From NCBI RefSeq assembly GCF_900312745.1, contig NZ_OMPD01000009.1:310001-374000 (forward strand): DNA of 64,000 bases. Direction: 5' to 3'. Both the position numbers and the translations under genes were made by a program. Shown here piece after piece: positions 36,109-46,125 of this stretch (positions are counted from its first letter, which is position 1; each line of letters starts with the position of its first letter). The notes beneath the pieces were generated by a model. That model saw only the letters and a list, made by a program, of their open reading frames with translations. It was not told the DNA's origin and made no database searches. This DNA is from Aquimarina sp. AU58. Lineage in GTDB: Bacteria; Bacteroidota; Bacteroidia; Flavobacteriales; Flavobacteriaceae.

Positions 36109-39100
36109 TTACCACATCCTGAAGTTATTATAGATATTATTATGTCTGATTAATGGAATATTTTTGTTGAATTTACTTTCAAAAGGGTCTTCATTACTTT
36201 TTGTTGTACAATATTGAATAATGTCTTTACAAAATTCCTGAACTGTAACTTTCTTTCTGGAGTTTATGAGCTCTAAAATAGCAAGCGTTATTATTCCATT
36301 TCCTTTAGTATTACTTTCATAGTATTTGTTAGTTCCTTCTGAAGCAGAAATAACCGTAGTACCATTGGTTAATTTTAGGTCCTCAAAAACTTTTCTCATT
36401 AAATTAACAGCTTTTATCTCTTTTATTGTATTAGCTTCGAAAACCTCACCAGAATAACATGTGTTTAATATGAGTAGCCTGTTTCTGGATCGTGCATTTC
36501 CCAGAAGGTCATCAAAATCAGTATAAGTAATACCTGTGGTGGTAATATTATCAATTTTTGAAGTACTTGTACAAAAGAAATATTCATTTTCTGCTTGAAT
36601 TGCATGACCAGAAACAAAAAATAAGATCACATCGTTTTCTTTAGCTTGGGATAAAAACTCAGAAATTTGCTTTAAATTATTTTGGGTTACCTGCTCATTG
36701 ATTAAGCTTAATGATTTTATTGTGGCTGTATTAATTTGTTTAAAAGCTTCTGCTATTTTTTGAGCATCTTTTGAAGAGTTTGGAGTGTTTTTTAGGTACT
36801 GGTATTCTGAAACTCCTAAGGAAACGATATACAAATCAGAAGAGATGGGTTGTCCTACATATTCTATATGTATTTCCTCCTGGTCAGAAGATGTTCCCTG
36901 TTCATTAACTACAGATATCAGGATTTTGTTTTTTCCATTAGATAAAACCAATGGGATAGTTTCAGAAAATGATTTTTGTTTTAAATCATACCCCAGATCT
37001 CTAATCCAAATACCATTAACACTAACCTGAAGGTTTTTTAAAAGATATTTACGATCTATTGCCTTTACATCAATATCGATTACCTGGTTATCTGTTTTGT
37101 TGGGTAATAGTGACTTATTTGTAATGGTAAGCTCTGGTGCGTGGATACCAGATTGCAATTCTTCTTCTTTTTTACCAATTCGTTGTACCCTTTTCTTATA
37201 TGCTAATTCATAAAGTTCTTTAGTACTATAGATGCTATCGCTTATGGTTTCTTTTATAGATTCTATGACCAAATCGGGTCTATGGTATTTTAGATCGAAT
37301 TGCTCAAAACCGTATGTTCTATTATTTTTAAATAAGGATACCAACTCGTATCCTTTTCCTTTGTTGAAGTAGTTAAGATCATTATCTATAATCAAACTAC
37401 TGGTCATGTCTTTATGAAAATACTTTGAAAATATTTTTTTAAAGTTTTTAGAAAAAAATTCTAACCCTGTATTGCTACTTACAATTAGTGAGTCTGATTG
37501 TCTTATATCAAAATGATCATAATTCAAATCAAGAAAAGTTTGTTTTCCTGATTTAAGATCGACCAAAAGGTTTTTTTCTTTTCCATAAAATAAAATCAGA
37601 GATTTGTTTAAAAATTTTAATTTTCGGGATAGTTTGATTTTTTCTTTACTTACTGAATGTGAAGAGTTTATTTTTAATTTATTAATAGCTTTTAAATCAT
37701 TGTAATTTCTTATTTCAATTATATAATGATTATCTATTTCGTTTATAGAACATAATAATTTAGAAAATCGACTAAATGAAGAATTACCATTTACATTATT
37801 TAAAATTTCTTTCAAGGACTTAGAATTAATATCATATAGATAAGTTGACCACCTTATATCTACTTCGGTATTAAAATTCTTAACATTAAAACTATTAATT
37901 ACTATTTTTTGATTGTCTTCTGAAAAACTGATATCGTTTATGGCATACATAGGGATTTTAATCTCTCCGTTCTTGGTTATTGATTGATTATTGATTTGAT
38001 ATAGATTTACTTTGGATAAAGATTTATTTTTAAACAAATTTTTAAATTTTTTTGAGGAAGGAGGAATCATACTAAGTTTATTCATTTTACTTACATCCAG
38101 ATTACCTTCATTATTTAAAATTGCTGATTCTTGCATACTCAAATCTGGATTTTCAATAATGGCAATATGTTTAAGTTTATTGCTTATAAAAATTGGATCC
38201 GAAAGGGGATAAGGCCTTAAAGTTTTAAGGGGTATAGAGTCAATTATTTTTAATGGGTTTATTCCTAAAATTTTTAGTTGATCTCTAACCTTGATAACTC
38301 CGATCCCAGCATTAAGATCATATTTGAAATCAAAGTTTCTTGTTCCATCATTTCTTTCTTTTATTTTATCGATTACTTTTATTTTTTTGAAATCATATTG
38401 AATAATATGATTTCCTTTTTTATAAATTATTGTAGAATCTGATGTAAAAAAGGGATACGTAACAGGTAGGATATTTGTGCTAAAAATTTCTTGCTGATTA
38501 TGTTTATAGTTCCATACCCAAATTTGCCCTCTTCCTTTAATACTAAAATAAACTTCATTTTTACCTTCGTTTACTGAGATATTTGAAATTTTTAAAGGAG
38601 GAGTTGTTTTTAATTTATTTTTCTTTTTTGAAATTTTAATTGGCTTCATTCTATTAATCAAATTCCCCGATTGTATATCCCAAATAGAAATAGAATAATC
38701 AGCATTTATGGTCGCGATTAATCTTTTATTTATTATTTCAACTTTTAGAAAGCCAATATTAGAATTACTAATACTTCTTATGATGCCAGATTCAAAATCA
38801 AATAATTCAGCATGTTTTTTACCTCTTAAGGAGATATTATTGACTAATAATTTTTCATTCAAATTTTTACTAGATGGTTTATATTCGTTAATAAGAGTAA
38901 AGTTATTTATTAGATTTGTCATAATACAGCCATAATTAAATCCATTCGACTTTTTTGAATTTATAAGACTATAATTTTCGATACGCCACTTTTGAAAGAT
39001 GACAGGAGAATCTTTTGTGCAATTTTCTGCAATAAATAAATCAAAATATTTTTCATCATTGGTAAACTCTAAATCAAAAACAAAAGAAAATAAATTCTTA

Positions 39101-39615
39101 TGTGGTTTTTTTAGAGTATAGTCTATGCTATACTTGTTCTTTTCTTTTTTATAGAAATCAATAGTTTGATTAATTATTTTACCATTTTTTATTATACCGA
39201 ACTTTTCTCCTTTTTTATCAAATTTTATGATATCAATAATATCTAATTTTACGGTTAGGATAGGTTCTCTTTGTGTAATTTCATAAAACACACAGAGACT
39301 CTTTTTTTTGTTTGTATTTTCTTTAAAAACATAGAATATATCACCAGAATAGTTAAGGCCAAATCTATGTGCATTATTTCCAATTTCCTTTTTGAATAAA
39401 ATTCTTCTTGAAGAAATATCCCATATTTCAATGTCTTCATCAGTTAAAAAGGCTATTTTAGATTTATCCCCACTTAGTTTAAAGTTAATACCAAAAGGAG
39501 GCCCAGAAATGCTAAAGTAATTAGACTTTTGAATTATTATAGTACTTTTTTTTTGAGAAAAAGCACTATTTATTTGAATAATAAGCAAAAAGAGAAACAG
39601 TAGCTTTAGTCGCAT
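36109..39615 (-). CDS. secreted WD40-like propeller and caspase-domain (C14) protein
   Basis: 1168 residues, start at ATG 39615, giving a clean signal peptide (MRLKLLFLFLLIIQINSAFS); the upstream extension is not signal-like. Residues ~20-760 contain repeated propeller strands (DIEIWDISSRRILF; YSISIWDIQSGNLI). The C-terminal ~250 residues form a caspase/metacaspase fold: LYIVSLGVSEY, His in FFVSGHAIQAENEYFF (~1003), Cys in LILNTCYSGE (~1051). The catalytic dyad is intact. Third gene of an operon with two small envelope proteins. Target unknown. Confidence 0.85.
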   Translation of the reverse strand: MRLKLLFLFLLIIQINSAFSQKKSTIIIQKSNYFSISGPPFGINFKLSGDKSKIAFLTDEDIEIWDISSRRILFKKEIGNNAHRFGLNYSGDIFYVFKENTNKKKSLCVFYEITQREPILTVKLDIIDIIKFDKKGEKFGIIKNGKIINQTIDFYKKEKNKYSIDYTLKKPHKNLFSFVFDLEFTNDEKYFDLFIAENCTKDSPVIFQKWRIENYSLINSKKSNGFNYGCIMTNLINNFTLINEYKPSSKNLNEKLLVNNISLRGKKHAELFDFESGIIRSISNSNIGFLKVEIINKRLIATINADYSISIWDIQSGNLINRMKPIKISKKKNKLKTTPPLKISNISVNEGKNEVYFSIKGRGQIWVWNYKHNQQEIFSTNILPVTYPFFTSDSTIIYKKGNHIIQYDFKKIKVIDKIKERNDGTRNFDFKYDLNAGIGVIKVRDQLKILGINPLKIIDSIPLKTLRPYPLSDPIFISNKLKHIAIIENPDLSMQESAILNNEGNLDVSKMNKLSMIPPSSKKFKNLFKNKSLSKVNLYQINNQSITKNGEIKIPMYAINDISFSEDNQKIVINSFNVKNFNTEVDIRWSTYLYDINSKSLKEILNNVNGNSSFSRFSKLLCSINEIDNHYIIEIRNYNDLKAINKLKINSSHSVSKEKIKLSRKLKFLNKSLILFYGKEKNLLVDLKSGKQTFLDLNYDHFDIRQSDSLIVSSNTGLEFFSKNFKKIFSKYFHKDMTSSLIIDNDLNYFNKGKGYELVSLFKNNRTYGFEQFDLKYHRPDLVIESIKETISDSIYSTKELYELAYKKRVQRIGKKEEELQSGIHAPELTITNKSLLPNKTDNQVIDIDVKAIDRKYLLKNLQVSVNGIWIRDLGYDLKQKSFSETIPLVLSNGKNKILISVVNEQGTSSDQEEIHIEYVGQPISSDLYIVSLGVSEYQYLKNTPNSSKDAQKIAEAFKQINTATIKSLSLINEQVTQNNLKQISEFLSQAKENDVILFFVSGHAIQAENEYFFCTSTSKIDNITTTGITYTDFDDLLGNARSRNRLLILNTCYSGEVFEANTIKEIKAVNLMRKVFEDLKLTNGTTVISASEGTNKYYESNTKGNGIITLAILELINSRKKVTVQEFCKDIIQYCTTKSNEDPFESKFNKNIPLIRHNNIYNNFRMW

Positions 39616-39712
39616 TTTTATTTGTGTTAATGTAGTGAAGTATATATTATAATGGCAATCTATAAATATAGTTCTTAGAAGACTTGCGGCAATCCGCAAA
39701 CAACCGCCAATA

Positions 39713-40426
39713 TTACATTTCTACCATAAAAGGCTCTGATTGGATTATTTGCCCGTTGGTGAACTTAAAATTAATATGTAATAATACTTTAACTCTTTCA
39801 AAACTACCGTTCCAATGTTCTGAAGAAAATAACCTTAGATTTAATGCAAGTCCGCCATCTTTTACCGCATGCGCCTGGTTTAATTGCAATATTTGTTCCT
39901 GACCAATTTTAGTAATATCGATAATCAGTTTTTCTCTTTCGTCTTTTTTATGGTTAAAATAATCACGATCGGTACTTAAGGGGATTTTAGCATGATATAC
40001 ATAGGCAGAAACTTCATTGATATGATAGATAGTTGTAGTACTCTGAAGCTCAAAAGCAAACCTGATTTCTGGTGATGATTGTACATACTTACCGTAACAT
40101 GCTTTCAGGTTTTCTTTCCAAAAATTAGAAAACTCCTTACCTTTTTTATATTCTTTTTCTATTTTTTTTACTCTTAGATCACATGTTGCAGTATATAACT
40201 TTAGATTGTCGTCTGGAGAAAATTCAAAACTTCGAATTATGTCGGGAAATATGGAGAACAAGCTATCCGAAACTACATGATTTGTAAAAAGATCTTTTGG
40301 ATATGTTTTTTCGATATAATAATCGGTGTGAAGCTCTGTTGCCAGAAGTTTGATTTGTTGCTCGTTTTGAGCCGATATGTTTTCGGAAATTAGAAATATA
40401 CCAAGTATAAGATATAGGTGCTTCAT
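39713..40426 (-). CDS. secreted protein, unknown, in caspase operon
   Basis: 237 residues with a signal peptide (cleavage after ISA). The mature protein is mixed with repeated charged helices (EKEYKKGKEFSNFWKENLKACYGKYV) and a beta-rich end (VLLHINFKFTNGQIIQSEPFMV). It follows the membrane protein gene by 10 bp and precedes the caspase gene by 97 bp. Family not recognised. Confidence 0.7.
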   Translation of the reverse strand: MKHLYLILGIFLISENISAQNEQQIKLLATELHTDYYIEKTYPKDLFTNHVVSDSLFSIFPDIIRSFEFSPDDNLKLYTATCDLRVKKIEKEYKKGKEFSNFWKENLKACYGKYVQSSPEIRFAFELQSTTTIYHINEVSAYVYHAKIPLSTDRDYFNHKKDEREKLIIDITKIGQEQILQLNQAHAVKDGGLALNLRLFSSEHWNGSFERVKVLLHINFKFTNGQIIQSEPFMVEM

Positions 40427-40436
40427 ATTGTTTAAT

Positions 40437-41099
40437 TCAGATTTTTGATAAGATAACAGGAGCCATTGACCTCCAAAAAGGTAGTACTTCTATAATTTCT
40501 GCACCAGGATATTCCTTTCCATCTTGTTCTTCTAATGAATAATAGTATAACTCAGTCTTTCCTATAGATAGCCAGGTATTAAATTGATATCCATTCTGTT
40601 TGGTAAGTCTTCCTAATTCAGTTTGGTTATTCTTGTCTATTACAAAAACAACAATTTCTTTATCTTGTTCAGAAGTTATGTGTACTCTTCCAAAAAAAGA
40701 AAAAATAAAGAGGATTATCAAAATGAATAGTGTAAAAGTTACCAGCACTATTTTTTTTAGTAGTTTCTTTTTTGATGTTTTAGGTTCTTCTTTTACGAGA
40801 TCTATTCTTTCTAATGAATCTGTTGATTTATCTATAAAATCCGAATAGTTTTTGTATCCTAAATATTGTATTAAATATTTAAGAGTAATTTCTGAGGGGG
40901 TTCCTCTTTCTTTTCCTTCTATAAATTTTTCATATACCCGTTTGATAGTTTTGCTATCGATTGTACCTTCTATTTCGGGAGTGTGATCTAGAGTATCTGA
41001 AATATGGTTACAAATAGCATTTTTTGTAGGATTGCTAAGTTCTTTTTTAGCTTTCTCAAAAACTAATAATGCTATTTTTTTGATAACTTCTTGACTCAT
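40437..41099 (-). CDS. single-pass membrane protein with N-terminal HTH-like domain
   Basis: 220 residues. The cytoplasmic N-terminus (1-~95) matches a recurrent Bacteroidota helical domain with TIDSKTIKRVYEKFIEGKE and PSEITLKYLIQYLGYKNYSDF. One membrane helix (LLKKIVLVTFTLFILIILFIFSFFG) is followed by a ~70-residue periplasmic beta domain. First gene of the caspase operon. It may sense a signal outside and act inside; this is inferred from topology only. Confidence 0.75.
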   Translation of the reverse strand: MSQEVIKKIALLVFEKAKKELSNPTKNAICNHISDTLDHTPEIEGTIDSKTIKRVYEKFIEGKERGTPSEITLKYLIQYLGYKNYSDFIDKSTDSLERIDLVKEEPKTSKKKLLKKIVLVTFTLFILIILFIFSFFGRVHITSEQDKEIVVFVIDKNNQTELGRLTKQNGYQFNTWLSIGKTELYYYSLEEQDGKEYPGAEIIEVLPFWRSMAPVILSKI

Positions 41100-41301
41100 A
41101 AAGTAAAATTACAAATTAATTAGACATCTCTTAAGTACTGTATTTATTGGTGTCCAAAAATTGTCCACAACAAGTCCATGCTTTGACAATCCCAACATAC
41201 AATCTCTGCATTTACTTTGTTCTCGTAGTTACAAGATAACGTAGTGTTATCAATCATATGAGAGGCCTCTCATTTTTTCTAACAATTAAATGTTTCAAAA
41301 G

Positions 41302-41466
41302 ATGAGAAATTCAATTAAATTTTTATTTGCAATGTTAATGGTATTAAACCTTGGGATTATTTCCTGTACAAAAGATAGTTTGGCAGAGGTTGAAAAACTA
41401 GAAAATATCAATGCAACAGAAGGTGATCAAGGTGAGGTTATAGAAGAACCTGATGACGAAGACTAA
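41302..41466 (+). CDS. 54-residue lipoprotein
   Basis: ATG at 41302 (an in-frame ATG at 41290 adds four residues). Signal MRNSIKFLFAMLMVLNLGII then lipobox SC, followed by an acidic mature part (TKDSLAEVEKLENINATEGD...EEPDDED). A terminator follows at once. It is 58 bp before the TPR-kinase gene. Small acidic lipoproteins like this are common in Bacteroidota; function unknown. Confidence 0.75.
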   Translation: MRNSIKFLFAMLMVLNLGIISCTKDSLAEVEKLENINATEGDQGEVIEEPDDED

Positions 41467-41476
41467 AATTTATAAA

Positions 41477-41514
41477 AAAAAGAAAGGCTGCATTTTATAT
41501 GCAGCTTTTCTTTT
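41477..41514 (+). terminator. intrinsic terminator
   Basis: AAAAGAAAGGCTGC and GCAGCTTTTCTTTT form a strong hairpin ending in U-rich text, 10 bp after the small lipoprotein gene. Transcription may partly continue into the kinase gene. Confidence 0.8.
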
Positions 41515-41523
41515 ATATCTTTA

Positions 41524-43473
41524 ATGATAAATCAAAGAAAAGTGAATTATAAGGCTTTTATCCTTTTCCTTACCCCCTTTTTATTTTCCTGTCATAATAA
41601 GCACACCACAAGCCCTAATCTTGGCGATGTGTATTTAGACAGTATTGTTTATTATTATGATGTATCAAAAGATAAAGCACAAACGATAGGTAACAGACAA
41701 CAGGCAATCGATAAAGCCTATCGACAGGTCGTAGCACAACAAAACGATACCTTATATGTTAAAGTGCTATATCGAAAAAGTGTGCTTCACTATTCGCAAA
41801 AACAATATGATAGCCTTACGTATTACAATGATTTATTATTGGCAAAAGCAAAGGAATCTGGTGACTTATATTATACAGGAAAAGCTAATTATCTAAAAGC
41901 ATATTATCTTCATGCCATCCAATACTCATTAGATAGTTCTTTTTATTACTATAATAAATCAAAGAACAATTTTTTAAGTATCCCAGATAGTAGCCAGGTG
42001 GGTAGGCGTTTGTTGAATATGGCTCATATTCAACAAAATTGTAGTGATTATTTTGGTAGTAAGGAAACAACTACTGAAGCCTTGCAATATTTAGACAAAC
42101 AAAAAGACACTAAATATTTTGCTTCTCTATATAATGTATTAGCTATCAATAATAAAAAACTTTTAAATAGAGAAGATGCTATCAAATATTATAAAAAAGC
42201 TATTGAAATTACGAAATCAGATTTACATAAATTGGTTTATAAAAATAATTTGTCTTTGTTATATGCAGATAATAAAGAGTATGAAAAAGCAATTATAGTA
42301 TTAAGTTTAATTCTTAAAGATTCTCTCATTCAAAGTAATCCTACCCAAAAAGCACGAATAATTGATAATTTGGCATATGTAAGATGGCGTAAAGATACGA
42401 TAGATGTAGAAGATAAATTTCTGGAAGCACTTGATATCAGGATCAAACACAATGATCAATCAGGGTTGATAGCGAGCTATACCCACCTGGGAGAGTTTTT
42501 TTTGCAAAGGGATAAAAACAAGGCTACATCCTGGTTTCAAAAAGCGATCCGAACGGCTAAAAGGATCAAAAACCCTAGAGGAGAACTAGATGCTTTACGG
42601 TTTTTAATGAGAATACAATCAAGTGACGTTGGTATAAACAGGTATATTAGATTAAGCGATAGCCTTAAGAAACAGGAGTTACAGGTAAAAACACAGTTTG
42701 CCAAAATACAATACGATGGCCGGTTAAGATTTGAAGAAATTGAAAACCTGAAAGTGATGATGACAAAGCAACAACTGGAAGTTTCTATCCAAAGAACTCA
42801 AAAAATTGTATACCTGTTAGCAGGAATTATATTGCTACTCACAATCGTTTTTTTTGGTCATTATTTAATCCGAAAACACAGAAAAGAAAAAGAAATAGAA
42901 GTCTATGAGACCGAAAAAAGAATTTCTAAAAGGATTCATGATGAATTGGCTAATGATATTTCTCACTTAACCAGTTTTGTAGAAAAAACAGAAGATATCC
43001 CGATTGTTTCTACAAAAGAACTGTTGGGAAACAAGTTGCAAAATATATATCTGAGAGCAAGAGATATTTCGATAGAAACAGCAACTGTAGATGTTGATGA
43101 GTTTGAAGGAGAACTGATGAATCTGATACAACAATACAATACTAGTGATGTAAGTGTAATCACTAACGTATCAGAATTTGAATGGACTGCGATACCGGAC
43201 TATAAAAAAATAGCAGTATACAGAGTTTTGCAGGAACTTTTTATCAATGCCAAAAAACATAGCCATTGTAAAAGGATAACATTGATGGTAAAGGACAGTG
43301 ATAAGAAAAGGGTGATTAAGTATATAGATAATGGAAAAGGGTGCAATATTGGCGTTATAAAAACAAATGGATTGGTAAATGCGGAAAATCGCATAGAAAA
43401 TATCAAAGGGAAGCTTACTTTTGAAACAAGCCCTGAACAAGGATTTAGAGCCACTATAGTATTTCAAAAATAG
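41524..43473 (+). CDS. TPR sensor histidine kinase (NarL-type)
   Basis: 649 residues. A lipoprotein-like or signal segment (FLTPFLFSC) is followed by ~6 tetratricopeptide repeats (periplasmic, ~40-400), one membrane helix (KIVYLLAGIILLLTIVFFGHYLI), then a dimerisation helix with the phospho-acceptor His in RISKRIHDELAND (~472) and a HATPase with ELFINAKKHSHCK and DNGKGC. It passes phosphate to the response regulator directly downstream (9-bp gap). The TPR region suggests sensing a protein or peptide partner. Confidence 0.92.
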   Translation: MINQRKVNYKAFILFLTPFLFSCHNKHTTSPNLGDVYLDSIVYYYDVSKDKAQTIGNRQQAIDKAYRQVVAQQNDTLYVKVLYRKSVLHYSQKQYDSLTYYNDLLLAKAKESGDLYYTGKANYLKAYYLHAIQYSLDSSFYYYNKSKNNFLSIPDSSQVGRRLLNMAHIQQNCSDYFGSKETTTEALQYLDKQKDTKYFASLYNVLAINNKKLLNREDAIKYYKKAIEITKSDLHKLVYKNNLSLLYADNKEYEKAIIVLSLILKDSLIQSNPTQKARIIDNLAYVRWRKDTIDVEDKFLEALDIRIKHNDQSGLIASYTHLGEFFLQRDKNKATSWFQKAIRTAKRIKNPRGELDALRFLMRIQSSDVGINRYIRLSDSLKKQELQVKTQFAKIQYDGRLRFEEIENLKVMMTKQQLEVSIQRTQKIVYLLAGIILLLTIVFFGHYLIRKHRKEKEIEVYETEKRISKRIHDELANDISHLTSFVEKTEDIPIVSTKELLGNKLQNIYLRARDISIETATVDVDEFEGELMNLIQQYNTSDVSVITNVSEFEWTAIPDYKKIAVYRVLQELFINAKKHSHCKRITLMVKDSDKKRVIKYIDNGKGCNIGVIKTNGLVNAENRIENIKGKLTFETSPEQGFRATIVFQK

Positions 43474-43482
43474 AGCGTAGTG

Positions 43483-44151
43483 ATGTTTAAAAAAATACTG
43501 ATCGCAGAAGACCAACAAAGTATAAGTAGAGGACTACAAAGTACCTTAACAGAACTTGATATCCCCTACATTGAAACTGCTGATTACTGCGATAATGCAT
43601 TACTTAAGTTAAAATCTTCTTTACTTAAAAACGTTCCGTTTGATCTTTTGATTACAGATCTATCCTTTAGAGAAGATCATAAACTAAGAAAATTATATTC
43701 TGGCGAGGACCTTATCCGGCAAGTCAGAAAAATACAACCCAACCTCGATATTATTGTTTTTTCTATAGAAAACCGTGTAGGAGTCATTAAGAAACTAATT
43801 GATGAATATGGGATTAATGGGTACATCTCAAAAGGAAGACGAGAAGCAGAAGACATGGGCAAGGCTATACAATCAATCTTACAAGGTACCTCGTATTACT
43901 CCGAGGATATTGTAGCATTACTTCGCAACTCGAGTAACATATCAGAGGTAAGTACATCTGATAAATTAATCCTTGGATTATTAGCCAAAGGACTTAATCA
44001 AAAACAGATTTCTGAACATTTTAAAGCAAACAACATCCCTTCTGGTAGTAAAAGAAGTATAGAATATCGATTGCAGGATCTTAAAATACTCTTTGAAGCC
44101 GACACTCTTCCTCACCTTATTAGTATTGTAAAAGATATAGGACTGATTTAA
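43483..44151 (+). CDS. response regulator with receiver and HTH output
   Basis: 222 residues, start ATG 43483 (a GTG lies directly upstream). The receiver has EDQ at the acidic pocket and phospho-acceptor Asp in LLITDLSF (~58). The C-terminus is a LuxR-like helix region (STSDKLILGLLAKGLNQKQISEHF) with an unusual end (KRSIEYRLQDLKILF). Cognate to the TPR kinase; likely controls the PKD/OmpA genes downstream (inference). Confidence 0.9.
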   Translation: MFKKILIAEDQQSISRGLQSTLTELDIPYIETADYCDNALLKLKSSLLKNVPFDLLITDLSFREDHKLRKLYSGEDLIRQVRKIQPNLDIIVFSIENRVGVIKKLIDEYGINGYISKGRREAEDMGKAIQSILQGTSYYSEDIVALLRNSSNISEVSTSDKLILGLLAKGLNQKQISEHFKANNIPSGSKRSIEYRLQDLKILFEADTLPHLISIVKDIGLI

Positions 44152-44431
44152 TATCTTTCTAATGTAAAATTAGCCAATTAAATCACTCTTTTTGCCTTAT
44201 ACTTCATATTAAAAATAAAACGTAGCTATGGTTATGATTGATTTTTAGTATTCGTCTAAAACAAAAATTTTCGACTTTCCTTTTGAGTATTTTCACATCA
44301 GAACTGGTATAAGCCTTTTTTAAAAATATTCCTGTTGCGCATTTCCGCAAGCTATTGTCTTGTATAGCTTTTATTTTTGATGCAATTCACATAAAACATT
44401 GATTTAGAAATAATTATCAAAAATTAAAACT

Positions 44432-46036
44432 ATGAAAGCAATATCGCATATAAACCAATTATTATTTTGGTTTTTGAGGAGAACCAAGTACACTATAGCA
44501 ACTCAATACAATTACTTTAAAAAAACAAATCAAAAACTGTATACATCAGGATTATGTTTACTTCTACTTGTGGTAGCAGGAGCATGTAGTGAAGATGAAT
44601 CAGATCCGGATATAGACCCTCCAACGTCAAAAATTACAGTAAGTGCAGAAAATATAAACCCAGGAGAAGAAGTTACATTTACCAGCGCATCAACAGGTCA
44701 AGTCGATAAAATCGAATGGATATTTGAGGGAGGAAATATTTTAAGTTCAAACAAACCTACAGTAAAAGTACTTTATGCGAACGAAGGTAGTTTTAAAGCA
44801 ACCCTAAAAGTTTCTAATTCGGCAGGATCTGATGATGATCAGAAAACTATTCAGGTAGACAAAACAAATACTGGAACTAATTTAAATGCAGATTTTAAAT
44901 CAAATATTCGAAATGTAGCTGTTGGTTCTGAAGTAACTTTTTCTGATATGTCATCGGGAAATCCGAATCAATGGAGCTGGTCTTTTCAGGGAGGAACTCC
45001 TAATACTTCTACTATCGAGAACCCTAAAGTAGTTTTCAATCAGGCTGGTGTATTTCGAATTTCTTTAACCGTTTCAAACGATCAGGATTCAGATACCGAA
45101 GTTAAAGATAACTATATATCTGTTTTTGAACCTGCCAATGCGGCTTTTACTTCTGATGTTACAGAAATCATTGAAGGAAATACAGTTGCATTCACAGATC
45201 AATCTACAAATGCAGGGCAATGGTTATGGACTTTCCCTGGCGGAACTCCAGAAACCTCTACAGAACAAAATCCGGTAGTACAATACGATACTTCTGGTAC
45301 ATACTCAGTAACACTAGAGGTAAGTAACAGTGATAGTACAAACTCGATAACCAAAGAAAACTTTATTCATGTCAAGCCCGCTATAGATATTATATCAGAT
45401 TTGATAGCACATTATAAATTTGATGCTAACCTTACCAATGAGGTTGATGCTGGTGATCCGGGTATTGCACAAGGAAATGTTACCTATATAAATGACCGAA
45501 ACGGAAACAGTAATGCCGCATTATCTTTTAATGGAACATCAGGCTATGTAAATTATTCGAACCCTATACCTGGTCCGGATTATATAGGAGACTTAACATT
45601 TTCGTTTTGGATGAATACAGCAAATATCAATACCGAATCTACCATTTTGGGGTTATTCTCCTCAAAATCATACATCGATATTAGAAAAGTAAATGATCAA
45701 ATTGAATACAGGGTCATGTTTAGAGGTAATTCAGTAGCTTCAATAAGTATCACGGAAATTGTAAAAGCAACGATTCCTGCAAATTCATGGGTACACGTAG
45801 CCATACGACATAAAGCTACAGATGTTTTCGAGATTTTTATCAATAATAAACTTTCAGGAAGAGAGGAAATAACAAGAGCACAAATAACTGAAAAGTCTGA
45901 AAACTCTTATATGGGAGCAAAAGATACGGGGAGTTCTGATCAAATTGAATACTATGAAGGAGCACTCGATGATCTGCGTATCTATACAAGAGCTTTAACC
46001 AATGATGAGATTAAAGCAGTGTATGAAGAGCAATAA
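44432..46036 (+). CDS. surface lipoprotein with three PKD domains and LamG/concanavalin-like domain
   Basis: 534 residues. After an unusually long ~45-residue N-terminal extension comes a lipobox (VVAGACSED). Three PKD repeats follow, each with the FxDxSxGxxxxWxWxFxGGTPxTSxxxNPxVxY pattern (e.g. WLWTFPGGTPETSTEQNPVV). The C-terminal ~210 residues form a LamG-3 jelly roll with LTFSFWMNTAN and LDDLRIYTRALTNDEIKAVY. Likely binds carbohydrate or surfaces. The 280-bp gap before it shows nothing recognisable. Confidence 0.9.
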   Translation: MKAISHINQLLFWFLRRTKYTIATQYNYFKKTNQKLYTSGLCLLLLVVAGACSEDESDPDIDPPTSKITVSAENINPGEEVTFTSASTGQVDKIEWIFEGGNILSSNKPTVKVLYANEGSFKATLKVSNSAGSDDDQKTIQVDKTNTGTNLNADFKSNIRNVAVGSEVTFSDMSSGNPNQWSWSFQGGTPNTSTIENPKVVFNQAGVFRISLTVSNDQDSDTEVKDNYISVFEPANAAFTSDVTEIIEGNTVAFTDQSTNAGQWLWTFPGGTPETSTEQNPVVQYDTSGTYSVTLEVSNSDSTNSITKENFIHVKPAIDIISDLIAHYKFDANLTNEVDAGDPGIAQGNVTYINDRNGNSNAALSFNGTSGYVNYSNPIPGPDYIGDLTFSFWMNTANINTESTILGLFSSKSYIDIRKVNDQIEYRVMFRGNSVASISITEIVKATIPANSWVHVAIRHKATDVFEIFINNKLSGREEITRAQITEKSENSYMGAKDTGSSDQIEYYEGALDDLRIYTRALTNDEIKAVYEEQ

Positions 46037-46125
46037 TTAATATGTAATCGAAATGATGACTACAAAATCAGATTTACCTGTCGGGGAAACAGATCTGATC
46101 TCTATCACAATACAAACATAAATAC

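Noticed and set aside
36109..39615. Intracellular phage-defence caspase
   Set aside because: A clear signal peptide argues against a cytoplasmic effector, and no nuclease, CHAT partner or CRISPR gene lies nearby.
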